NCBI GenBank assembly: GCA_937974845.1
Contig: CALJVC010000141.1
Location: forward strand, 1 to 23,468
Source: an uncultured Pseudogracilibacillus sp.
GTDB lineage: Bacteria > Bacillota > Bacilli > Bacillales > Amphibacillaceae
Reading direction: 5' to 3'
DNA: 23,468 bases
A program made the translations under genes and the position numbers. The notes beneath the pieces are model-generated. The model did not search any database. It worked only from the letters and a program-made list of their open reading frames with translations, and was not told where the DNA came from. Below are positions 16,040-23,436 of this stretch, piece by piece (the first letter of the stretch is position 1; every line of letters starts with the position of its first letter).

Positions 16040-18244
16040 TTATTCATTCAATGACTTTTCAATACTAGATTCCCAAATACCCTTTAAATCCTCGACCGCT
16101 TCAGAAAGTAACACGTGACCGGCTTGATCTTTAATCGTTAGGGTAGCTTCGTCTGTTACGGTGCCAAGACGAGTAAGGTCTGTAAAACCAAGGGCTTCTA
16201 AGCGAGGAGCATCCTCTTCTTTAACGGTGACAAGGTAACGGGTCTGTGATTCACTAAATAAGGCTATTGTCGCATCTTGGTCTAGCTCCACCTCAGCCCC
16301 TAAGCCCTGACTACGGAAGAGAGATTCGCTTAAAGCGACAGCTAATCCTCCCTCAGCCAAATCTTCAGCCGACTGAAGCATACCTTCTTGAATCGCTTGA
16401 TGTAAAATCTCACCGTACTGTTTTTCCTTTTCTAAATCAATAGCCGGTGGTCTTCCTTTATATTCACCATCAATTAACCGTTGTAATTCACTACCCCCGA
16501 ACTCCGCCTTTGTCTTACCAATTAGGTAAATGACATCCCCTGCTTGTTGGAAAGCATTTGGCGTAAGGTCGTCAAGCTTTTCTACTAGACCAACCATACC
16601 AATAATTGGTGTAGGATAAATCGGTTCACCATAGGACTGGTTATACATCGAGACGTTTCCACTAACGACCGGTATCTCAAAGAAACGACAAGCTTCGCTA
16701 ATGCCGGAAATACTTTGTTCCATTTGCCAGAACACTTCTTCATTCGTAGGATTACCGAAGTTTAATCCGTCGGTAATGCCTAAAGGCTTAGCACCAGAAA
16801 CCAAAATATTCCGCATGGCTTCCGCTACGGCTATTTGTCCACCTACATAAGGATCTAAATAGATATAGCGTGAATTACTATCCGTCGTAATGGCAATCGC
16901 CTTATCCCGATTAGGAATTCGAACGACAGCTGCGCCGGAACCTGGACCTTGTAATGTTTGTCCACCGATTTCCGAATCAAACTGCTTATAGACAAAGCGT
17001 TTGCTTGCAATCGTCGGTTGGGAAAGTAATTGATGTAAGGTCGTTTTATAATCTGATACTTCCGGAACCGATTCATCCATTGCTTGAAACTCCTTATAAT
17101 ACGTTGCTTCTTTCGAAGGTAAATAATAAACAGGAGCATCTTTATCTAAAGCATCGACAGGAACATCGGCCCAAATCTTTCCTTGATGTTCGACTCGGAA
17201 AACTTTTTCTTCAATAACTTCACCGATAACGCAAGCTTCGACATCATGTTTTTTGAAAAGATTAATAATTTCCTCTTCGCTACCTTTTTTAACAACGAGG
17301 AGCATTCGTTCTTGGGTTTCCGATAACATCATTTCATAGGCAGACATATTTTTTTCTGCTTGAGGAACACGATCTAATTCTAGAAGCATCCCTGTACCAG
17401 CACTCGAGGCCATTTCACTTCCAGAAGAAGTAAGACCAGCTGCTCCCATATCCTGCATTCCTACAAGGCCATCGTGATGAATGACTTCTAAACAGGCTTC
17501 AATGAGACGTTTTTCTAAATGGGGATTTCCTGAAGCCGGATTCGCATCCTCGGAAACTTCATCATCGGAGGAGTGAGTTGCTCCATGGATACCATCCCGT
17601 CCTGTTGGTGCCCCAGCATAAAGAACAAGGTTACCTACACCTTCTGCAATTCCTCTTTGGATCTCATCGTGTTTTAAAAGACCGACGACCATCGCATTCA
17701 CAAGAGGACTATCCTCATAACATTCATCGAATTGAACTTCTCCGCCAACCGTCGGTACTCCGACATTGTTTCCATAATAGGCTATTCCTTTGACAACTTC
17801 CTGAAACAAATAACGGGTCCGTTCCTTTGTCAACGGGCCAAAACGAAGGGAATTCATCGCAGCGATTGGTCGGGCGCCCATGGAAAAGACGTCGCGTAAA
17901 ATCCCCCCAACACCGGTCGCAGCACCTTCAAAGGGATTGATTTTCGATGGACTATTATGGCTTTCCATCTTAAAAACTACTGCTTCGCCATCGCCGATAT
18001 CGACGACGCCGGCTCCTTCTCCAGGTCCTACAAGTACTTGAGGTCCTTCGGTAGGAAACTTCTTCAGTAATGGTTTAGACGTCTTATAACTACAATGTTC
18101 TGACCACATAACTGAGAAAATACCTGTTTCTGTATAGTTTGGCCGTCTATTTAATATCTTTTTAATACGCTCATATTCCTCGTCAGATAAGCCCATTCGA
18201 CGATATTCCTTCTGCTTTTCAATCTGTTCCGGTTCCATAACCAT
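16040..18244 (-). CDS. purL: Phosphoribosylformylglycinamidine synthase, small PurL subunit
   Basis: This 734-residue protein is the small bacterial PurL, the ATP-dependent synthetase that converts FGAR and ammonia into FGAM (step 4). It normally works with PurS and the glutaminase PurQ; neither is encoded next to it. Present motifs are SVMWSEHCSYK (catalytic His50), VGPGEGAGV, VFKMESHN (Lys92, Glu94, His96), GAATGVGGILRD, QDMGAAGL, ETQERM, DGLNFGNP and SGNVSMYN. The usual ESHNHPS reads ESHNSPS, with Ser98 in place of a substrate-contacting His; the proposed proton-acceptor His96 remains. The C-terminus lacks any glutaminase domain, unlike the 1300-residue PurL of enterobacteria. The start ATG at 18244 has GAGGAG eight bases upstream; a second ATG lies two codons in. 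It follows purB by 37 bp, where purC, purS and purQ would be expected. Confidence 0.95.
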   Translation of the reverse strand: MVMEPEQIEKQKEYRRMGLSDEEYERIKKILNRRPNYTETGIFSVMWSEHCSYKTSKPLLKKFPTEGPQVLVGPGEGAGVVDIGDGEAVVFKMESHNSPSKINPFEGAATGVGGILRDVFSMGARPIAAMNSLRFGPLTKERTRYLFQEVVKGIAYYGNNVGVPTVGGEVQFDECYEDSPLVNAMVVGLLKHDEIQRGIAEGVGNLVLYAGAPTGRDGIHGATHSSDDEVSEDANPASGNPHLEKRLIEACLEVIHHDGLVGMQDMGAAGLTSSGSEMASSAGTGMLLELDRVPQAEKNMSAYEMMLSETQERMLLVVKKGSEEEIINLFKKHDVEACVIGEVIEEKVFRVEHQGKIWADVPVDALDKDAPVYYLPSKEATYYKEFQAMDESVPEVSDYKTTLHQLLSQPTIASKRFVYKQFDSEIGGQTLQGPGSGAAVVRIPNRDKAIAITTDSNSRYIYLDPYVGGQIAVAEAMRNILVSGAKPLGITDGLNFGNPTNEEVFWQMEQSISGISEACRFFEIPVVSGNVSMYNQSYGEPIYPTPIIGMVGLVEKLDDLTPNAFQQAGDVIYLIGKTKAEFGGSELQRLIDGEYKGRPPAIDLEKEKQYGEILHQAIQEGMLQSAEDLAEGGLAVALSESLFRSQGLGAEVELDQDATIALFSESQTRYLVTVKEEDAPRLEALGFTDLTRLGTVTDEATLTIKDQAGHVLLSEAVEDLKGIWESSIEKSLNE

Positions 18245-18281
18245 GCTTATCGCTCCTCTAAAGTAATGATATCCTTATAAA
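18245..18281 (-). other. purB-purL junction where purC, purS and purQ are missing
   Basis: Only 37 bp separate the purB stop from the purL start. In B. subtilis this place holds purC, purS and purQ (about 1.7 kb). The spacer contains two ribosome-binding-like strings, AAGGA and GAGGAG. The second serves purL; the first has no ATG near it and may be a leftover. No fragment of the three genes is recognisable. Confidence 0.8.
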
Positions 18282-19580
18282 TTATTTTGTAAGACCGAGA
18301 CGTTCGAATATAAAGTCAACCTTTTTTAAGTGATACGTATAGTCGAAGCAATCGGCAATTTCTTCTTTAGTCAAGTGTTGAGAAATGTCCTGATCCTCTT
18401 CTACTAAGCTTCTAAAGGAAACTTTCTCTTTCCAAGCCTTCATTGCTAAAGGCTGCACAAGATCATAGGCCGCTTCTCGAGCTAAACCTTTGTCAATCAA
18501 AGATAGAAGGACACGTTGAGAAAAAATCACTCCATGGGTCGCATGGATATTTTCTTCCATATGTTCTTCATATACGGTTAAGTTTTTCACAACTCCTGTA
18601 AATCGATTCAACATATAATTGATAGCAATCGTTGCATCCGGTAAGATGATCCTTTCCGCTGAAGAGTGGGAAATATCTCGTTCATGCCAAAGGGCCACAT
18701 TTTCATAGGCAGTAAGCATATAACCACGAACGACCCGCGCCATTCCACTCATATTTTCCGATGCAATCGGATTTCTTTTATGAGGCATAGCAGAGGAACC
18801 GGTCTGTCCTTCATGGAAAAACTCTTCAACTTCCCGCGTTTCTGTCTTCTGAAGGCCACGGATTTCCGTTGCAAACTTCTCTATCGATGTAGCAATTAAG
18901 GCTAATACCGAAAGATATGCTGCATGACGGTCCCGTTGTAACGTTTGAGTCGAAAGAGGGGAAGGGGTTAGACCTAATTTTTCACAAACATATTGTTCCA
19001 CGTAAGGATCGATATTAGCATAGGTCCCTACAGCTCCTGATAACTTTCCGTATTCGATCCGGGCAGCTGCTTCGTTAAAGCGTTCAAGATTTCGTTTCAT
19101 CTCTTCATACCATAGGGCGAGTTTTAAACCAAAAGTCGTCGGCTCCGCATGGACACCGTGGGTTCTTCCCATCATCACCGTATGTTGATGCTCGATAGCC
19201 CGTTCTTTTAAAACTTCGATAAAGCGTTCGAGATCTTGACGGAGAATTTCATTAGCCTGTTTAATTAAGTAAGATTGAGCTGTATCGACTACGTCTGTCG
19301 AAGTAAGACCGTAGTGAACCCACTTTTTTTCAGGTCCTAGGGATTCCGATACCGCCCGTGTAAAGGCAACGACATCGTGTCGGGTTTCCTTTTCAATTTC
19401 ATAGATTCTTTCAATATCAAAGGAAGCTTTTTGTCGGATTTTTTCTACATCTTCTTTTGGAATCACACCTAACTCTGCCCAAGCTTCACAGGCTAAAATT
19501 TCCACCTCTAACCAAGCCTTGTATTTATTTTCTTCCGACCAAATAGCCCCCATTTCTTCTCGGGTATAACGTTCAATCAC
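18282..19580 (-). CDS. purB: Adenylosuccinate lyase PurB
   Basis: This 432-residue fumarase/aspartase-superfamily lyase releases fumarate from SAICAR in IMP synthesis and from adenylosuccinate in AMP synthesis. The N-terminus MIERYTREEMGAIW is typical. The catalytic regions are visible: GLTSTDVVDTA, the MMGRTHGVHAEPTTFG block with the conserved His, and the flexible signature loop GSSAMPHKRNP. The start ATG overlaps the purK stop (ATGA). Because its product also serves AMP formation, this gene would be kept even without the SAICAR step; the PurC that makes SAICAR is not in this operon. Length and motifs are normal. Confidence 0.97.
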   Translation of the reverse strand: MIERYTREEMGAIWSEENKYKAWLEVEILACEAWAELGVIPKEDVEKIRQKASFDIERIYEIEKETRHDVVAFTRAVSESLGPEKKWVHYGLTSTDVVDTAQSYLIKQANEILRQDLERFIEVLKERAIEHQHTVMMGRTHGVHAEPTTFGLKLALWYEEMKRNLERFNEAAARIEYGKLSGAVGTYANIDPYVEQYVCEKLGLTPSPLSTQTLQRDRHAAYLSVLALIATSIEKFATEIRGLQKTETREVEEFFHEGQTGSSAMPHKRNPIASENMSGMARVVRGYMLTAYENVALWHERDISHSSAERIILPDATIAINYMLNRFTGVVKNLTVYEEHMEENIHATHGVIFSQRVLLSLIDKGLAREAAYDLVQPLAMKAWKEKVSFRSLVEEDQDISQHLTKEEIADCFDYTYHLKKVDFIFERLGLTK

Positions 19581-20716
19581 GATAAATCCCCCTCATATTT
19601 TTGAATTAAAGTAAGTATCTCCCGTAAATTGTCGGCAACTAAGGTGACATGGCCCATCTTCCGTTTTTCTTTCGCTTCTTTCTTTCCATATAGGTGGATT
19701 GACGCTTCCGGTAAAGTTTGAAAGGCTGCTAAGGCTCGAGGCATATCTTCGCCAAGAACGTTAATCATTACCGCTTCCTGATGTTGTGTAATATTCGGTA
19801 GTGGTAATCCACAAATAGCACGAATATGTTGGCTAAATTGTGAGACGTTACAAGCTTCAATAGTGTAATGTCCCGAGTTGTGTGGGCGAGGTGCCATTTC
19901 GTTAATATAGATCTCGTCATCCTTAACAAACATCTCGATTGCGAAAGTACCTACGATTTTCATTCGTTCAGCGATAGCCTGCGCAGCCTTCAAGGCCTTC
20001 TGCTTCACTTGAGGCGAAACACCGGCCGGTGCTAAGGTCGTATATAAAATATGATCACGATGTTCATTTTCAGCTAAAGGGAAATACGTAATCGTACCAT
20101 CTAAAGCTCGAGTAAAGACGACAGAAACCTCCTTGTCGAAGGTAATCCATTCTTCCATAATGAACGTACCGCCTTGTTCGATAAAACGAACCGCTTCTTC
20201 GACCTCTTTACTCGTTTCTAGTTTTAATTGACCTTTCCCATCGTAACCTCCGCGGCAAGTTTTAATTACCATTGGAAATGATAAGTTTTTTACGGCCTTT
20301 CTAATATCTTCTTCTGTTCGTACGATTTCAAAAGGAGCAACCGGTAAACCCATATCGCGTAGCAAGGTTTTTTCCGCTTCACGGTTTTGTGTAATTTCTA
20401 AAGCGTAGGCTCCTTGAGGCAACTTCCCCTCGGCTTCTATGTAACGAGCAGCTTCTAAATCGACGTTTTCAAACTCATAGGTAACGACATCCGCTTTTTC
20501 TGTTAATGTACGAATAGCTTCCATATCGTCATAAGCTGCAACAATTTGTTCATCAGCAACTTGGGCTGTAGGACAGTCAGGGGTCGGATCTAAGACGATA
20601 ATACGGTAGCCATTATAGCGAGCCGCGATTGCCATCATCCGTCCGAGCTGTCCTCCTCCGATAATTCCGATTGTCTGTGGTGGTAATGTTACTTGATTTT
20701 GGTTATTTGTTTGCAA
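19577..20716 (-). CDS. purK: N5-carboxyaminoimidazole ribonucleotide synthase PurK
   Basis: This 379-residue ATP-grasp enzyme carboxylates AIR with bicarbonate and ATP to give N5-CAIR, the substrate of PurE. The N-terminal nucleotide-binding loop is IGIIGGGQLGRMMA. The ATP-grasp middle has FPMVIKTCRGGYDGKGQ, and the C-terminal part has the conserved EMAPRPHNSGHYTIEAC. The start appears to be TTG at 20716: there is no ATG or GTG between it and the conserved start, and GAGG lies seven bases upstream. This makes a 14-bp overlap with purE and a leader of about 15 residues before the Rossmann loop, similar to B. subtilis PurK. The end overlaps purB by 4 bp. Confidence 0.96.
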   Translation of the reverse strand: MQTNNQNQVTLPPQTIGIIGGGQLGRMMAIAARYNGYRIIVLDPTPDCPTAQVADEQIVAAYDDMEAIRTLTEKADVVTYEFENVDLEAARYIEAEGKLPQGAYALEITQNREAEKTLLRDMGLPVAPFEIVRTEEDIRKAVKNLSFPMVIKTCRGGYDGKGQLKLETSKEVEEAVRFIEQGGTFIMEEWITFDKEVSVVFTRALDGTITYFPLAENEHRDHILYTTLAPAGVSPQVKQKALKAAQAIAERMKIVGTFAIEMFVKDDEIYINEMAPRPHNSGHYTIEACNVSQFSQHIRAICGLPLPNITQHQEAVMINVLGEDMPRALAAFQTLPEASIHLYGKKEAKEKRKMGHVTLVADNLREILTLIQKYEGDLS

Positions 20717-21194
20717 GTTCTTCCCTCATCTCATCAACATTTTTTTTCATATTCTGTCTATATTCTTTCAACTTTTCTTGAATCCTTTCATCTTGTAGAG
20801 CTAAAATTTGCCCCGCATACAACGCAGCATTAATCGCTCCTGCTCGGCCGATAGCCATCGTTGCAGTCGGCACACCGCCTGGCATTTGTACAATTGATAA
20901 AAGTGAATCCATACCGCCTAAAGCGCTCGTCTTAACAGGAACCCCGATTACTGGTAAGGTCGTCTGCGATGCGACCATTCCTGGTAAATGCGCCGCACCA
21001 CCTGCGCAAGCAATAATTACCTTTAAACCGCGAGCTTCGGCGGTTTTCGCATATTCAAACATATCATCAGGGGTTCGGTGGGCGGAGACGACTTCCTTTT
21101 CATATTCAATTCCTAAAACCTCCAGGGTCTCGCAGGCATGTCGAATCGTCTCCCAATCCGAAATGCTCCCCATGATTACTCCTACTTGAACCAT
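20703..21194 (-). CDS. purE: N5-carboxyaminoimidazole ribonucleotide mutase PurE
   Basis: This 163-residue class I PurE moves the carboxyl group of N5-CAIR to carbon 4, giving CAIR. The conserved blocks are VIMGSISDWET, the catalytic loop VSAHRTPD (His at the active site), CAGGAAHLPGMVAS, VPVKTSALGGMDSLLSIVQM and GRAGAINAAL. Length is normal for the octameric class I enzyme. The ATG at 21194 has a GAGGTGAT site. It is the first gene of the operon and lies behind a purine riboswitch with an intrinsic terminator, so guanine or hypoxanthine should lower its expression. CAIR made here would need PurC, which is not in this operon. Confidence 0.97.
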   Translation of the reverse strand: MVQVGVIMGSISDWETIRHACETLEVLGIEYEKEVVSAHRTPDDMFEYAKTAEARGLKVIIACAGGAAHLPGMVASQTTLPVIGVPVKTSALGGMDSLLSIVQMPGGVPTATMAIGRAGAINAALYAGQILALQDERIQEKLKEYRQNMKKNVDEMREELANK

Positions 21195-21221
21195 GTCATC
21201 ACCTCAAATTACATTAAAAGC

Positions 21222-21272
21222 AAAAAAAGCCTATTCTTCCCCCTATGGCAAGCTAGGGTACGTGAATAGACT
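21222..21272 (-). terminator. Riboswitch-controlled intrinsic terminator before purE
   Basis: On the minus strand AGTCTATTC pairs with GAATAGGCT (nine pairs, one G-U), and CCCTA pairs with TAGGG inside it. Seven T residues follow directly. The 5' edge (GTAGTC, 21269-21274) can instead pair with GACTAT in the 3' strand of riboswitch helix P1, giving a plausible antiterminator. This is the expression platform expected of an OFF-type guanine riboswitch. Confidence 0.88.
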
Positions 21273-21323
21273 ACATTTTTTCCTTTTATTGCTAATATTA
21301 GTATACAAAATATGTCAACCTCT

Positions 21324-21393
21324 TCCATAGTCGAAGCATTTACGGTGCTTACGTAGAAACTTTTGAGCCGTATTCTCAAAATTATATGGAGCT
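21324..21393 (-). promoter_or_regulatory. Purine riboswitch, guanine class, in the purE leader
   Basis: The minus strand carries the conserved purine aptamer core: P1 strand CCATA then TAAT, P2 as a perfect 7-bp TTTTGAG/CTCAAAA closing loop AATACGG, the junction GTTTCTAC, then AAGCA/TGCTT as P3 around loop CCGTAAA, and GACTATGG as the return strand of P1. The base that decides ligand choice is C in GACTATG (21330); adenine sensors have U there. So guanine or hypoxanthine binding is expected. P3 appears about one pair shorter than in xpt, with a T-C mismatch below it. Ligand binding should stabilise P1 and allow the downstream terminator to form. Confidence 0.9.
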
Positions 21394-21422
21394 TCTATAA
21401 TTGTTATTTTATTTATGCTTTC

Positions 21423-21452
21423 AGTATAGCAAAAGACAAAATTAATCGTCAA
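21423..21452 (-). promoter_or_regulatory. Promoter of the purine operon
   Basis: On the minus strand a -35 TTGACG (21447-21452), an 18-base spacer ending in TGC, and -10 TATACT (21423-21428) form a good sigma-A promoter. The leader to purE would be about 220 bases and includes the riboswitch. I do not see a CCGAAC-type PurBox beside it. The promoter begins only about 20 bp after the yebE-like stop codon. Confidence 0.75.
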
Positions 21453-21471
21453 CACAAATGTGTACAAGTCC

Positions 21472-22143
21472 TTACAGTTTTGGCTTCACCTTTGGATTTT
21501 GTGGTAAGGGCTTGGCATGGGGTGGCTTCACCTCTACCGAATCGGTATCGTTTTCTTCAAGCTCCTCACCTTCCTTTTCCTCCCGCTCGAGCCTCTGCTC
21601 TTCTTCAATAATCTGCTCTTTACGAACCTGCTTCACCCAAAAGCCTCCTTGAATATGCTTAGGCTCATAACTAATAATGAAAGCTTTCGGATCGATATCA
21701 GTAATTAATTTGTATAAAAACATCTCCTGCTTCCGCGGAGCTAAGACTTGGATCGATAAACGTTCCCCTTCCTTACCATAGGATTTCCAAGTCGTTACGC
21801 CGAAACCTTTTTCCCTTAAAGTTTTTGAAAAAGGAAGATCAGGATTAGTAGAAATAACATTCACGGTGATATAGCCGAGGGCTAAACGTTCTTCTATCTT
21901 CGAACCGATAATAATTCCTAAAGCAAAGCCGACAGCATAGGCAATGATGTTTTGAATTTCTTCTAGATTTTCTAAAACAATACTTAAACCAACGATATAG
22001 ACGACCACTTCAAAGGTACTAACAAAAGCTGCTAAATACCGACGACCCTTTAAGGTTAAAATCATCCGTACCGTAGAAAAGGATACGTAGACAATATTAA
22101 TAATTAAAATCGTCACAATAATACCAAGGCTTGTGGATAACAT
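21472..22143 (-). CDS. UPF0316/DUF2179 membrane protein, YebE-like
   Basis: This 223-residue protein matches the UPF0316 (DUF2179) family, of which B. subtilis YebE, also next to purE, is a member. The N-terminal third has about three hydrophobic segments (roughly residues 3-25, 35-60 and 65-85) with the family features RMILTLKGRRYLAAF and AVGFALGIIIGSKIEERLA. The DUF2179 part follows, with GFGVTTWKSYGKEGERL and DPKAFIISYEPKHIQGGF. The last 45 or so residues are a low-complexity tail, first Glu-rich and then Pro/Lys-rich, which makes it longer than the roughly 184 residues of YebE. The second ATG (22143) is chosen because AGGAGG lies seven bases before it; the first ATG (22149) is almost on top of the site. 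Function is unknown. The small yebG found between yebE and purE in B. subtilis is absent. Confidence 0.85.
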   Translation of the reverse strand: MLSTSLGIIVTILIINIVYVSFSTVRMILTLKGRRYLAAFVSTFEVVVYIVGLSIVLENLEEIQNIIAYAVGFALGIIIGSKIEERLALGYITVNVISTNPDLPFSKTLREKGFGVTTWKSYGKEGERLSIQVLAPRKQEMFLYKLITDIDPKAFIISYEPKHIQGGFWVKQVRKEQIIEEEQRLEREEKEGEELEENDTDSVEVKPPHAKPLPQNPKVKPKL

Positions 22144-22234
22144 ATCCATTCCTCCTTTGGGGACCTTCTAGATAAGAAGCGAAGAAAAATAGTCGGCTTG
22201 TAGATACGTTTACTCTCTACTATGCTTAAGTATA

Positions 22235-22243
22235 TGGTATAGT
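22235..22243 (+). promoter_or_regulatory. Possible extended -10 promoter of the MFS gene
   Basis: TGG followed by TATAGT (22238-22243) forms an extended -10 element about 36 bases before the proposed GTG start. No convincing -35 lies 17 bases upstream. No equally clear promoter was found for the divergent yebE-like gene in the same 135-bp gap. Confidence 0.4.
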
Positions 22244-22278
22244 GAGGATGTCTTTGAATGTTAGAGAGGTGTCAACGA

Positions 22279-23436
22279 GTGAAAAGCCATTCTTTATCTT
22301 CTTTGAAGTCATTATTATTTTTATTTCATTCTACAAATACAATCATTATAAGCTTCTTACCCTTATATTTACAATATAAAGGATTAAATGGAACAGAAAT
22401 TGGTTGGGTGCTCGCTATCGGTCCCTTCGCTTCGATCATTTCTCAACCCTTTTGGGGCTACATGAGCGATAAGTATAATACGGTAAAACGGATGCTTCTA
22501 ATCTCTGTAATCGGCATGCTACTTTCTAGTATTATCTTTTTCCAAATGAACCAGTTTTTAGCCATCCTTTGTATCGGAGCTATATTCTATTTCTTTTCTT
22601 CACCGGTCGGGGCTTTGAGCGATAGTTTAGCCCAGCGTCGGGCAGATGAACTAGGCCTTTCCTTCGGCTCCTTGCGAAGTTGGGGATCGATTGGTTTTGC
22701 CTTTTCGGCTCTAGTTGTCGGACAACTTTTAGGAAAATTCGGCGTTGAATATATGGTTTGGCCCTATATTATCTTCGGGTCGATTTTATTAGCCGTCGTC
22801 TTTTCTATCGATGATGTCTCCGGTAAAGGACAAGCTGTCTCAAAAGAAGACGTCCTCACCCTGTTAAAGCAAAAGCCATATATGTTATTTTTGCTCTGTA
22901 TGACTTTCATTACAATTACCCATCGAGCAAACGATAGCTTTATCGGTATTTATATAGCAGATTTAGGGGGAAAAGAATCCTTAGTCGGTATTGCTTGGTT
23001 CGTCGGTTTAATAAGTGAAGCAACGGTATTTGCTCTAGCCTTCTTATGGTTCCGTAAGTTTCATCCACTTGTTTTCGTTATTATTGCCAGCATACTTTAT
23101 AGTTTCCGTTGGTTATTTTTTGGCCTTAGTACTTCCCCCTATACAATCATTGGGCTACAGTTACTTCACGGCCTTACTTTTGGAATCTTTTATGTCGCTT
23201 CCTTTGAATTCGTATCGAAACTCGTTCCCGAAAACCTTATAGCTACGGGACATTTAATCTTTTATTCTGTCTTTTTCGGTGTATCGGGAATCATCGGCTC
23301 CTTAGGCGGTGGAAAAATAATCGATCTGTCCTCCACGACGAGCCTTTACCAACTAATGACCTTATTATCTACCTTGGGTATTCTTGGGTTTATTTTCTAT
23401 TATTTTTGGTTTAAAAAAGCAAAACCAGAGGCTTAA
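22279..23436 (+). CDS. Major facilitator superfamily permease, HcaT/LacY-like (MFS_1_like) group
   Basis: This 385-residue inner membrane transporter has about 11-12 hydrophobic segments. The loop FWGYMSDKYNTVKRMLL after the second helix is the classic MFS motif A. SFGSLRSWGSIGFAFSALV, and HGLTFGIFYVASFEFVSKLVP late in the protein, resemble the PPP/HcaT group (3-phenylpropionate porter family, YwbF in B. subtilis). The substrate cannot be told from sequence. The start is most likely the GTG at 22279, since AGAGAGGTG lies seven bases before it; the in-frame ATG at 22258 lies upstream of that site. It is the only plus-strand gene here and is divergent from the yebE-like gene. It ends 32 bp before the window edge, so no terminator can be judged. 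Confidence 0.85.
   Translation: MKSHSLSSLKSLLFLFHSTNTIIISFLPLYLQYKGLNGTEIGWVLAIGPFASIISQPFWGYMSDKYNTVKRMLLISVIGMLLSSIIFFQMNQFLAILCIGAIFYFFSSPVGALSDSLAQRRADELGLSFGSLRSWGSIGFAFSALVVGQLLGKFGVEYMVWPYIIFGSILLAVVFSIDDVSGKGQAVSKEDVLTLLKQKPYMLFLLCMTFITITHRANDSFIGIYIADLGGKESLVGIAWFVGLISEATVFALAFLWFRKFHPLVFVIIASILYSFRWLFFGLSTSPYTIIGLQLLHGLTFGIFYVASFEFVSKLVPENLIATGHLIFYSVFFGVSGIIGSLGGGKIIDLSSTTSLYQLMTLLSTLGILGFIFYYFWFKKAKPEA

Noticed and set aside
21313..21318. TTGACA between the riboswitch and its terminator, as a second promoter for purE
   Set aside because: No -10 hexamer lies at 16-18 bases. The nearest TATACT and TAATAT are only 9-12 bases away. The stretch is better read as a linker in the expression platform.
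21363..21708. Plus-strand open frames opposite the purE leader and the yebE-like tail
   Set aside because: Low-complexity sequences mirroring the Glu/Lys-rich tail and the riboswitch. No ribosome binding site or homology is evident.
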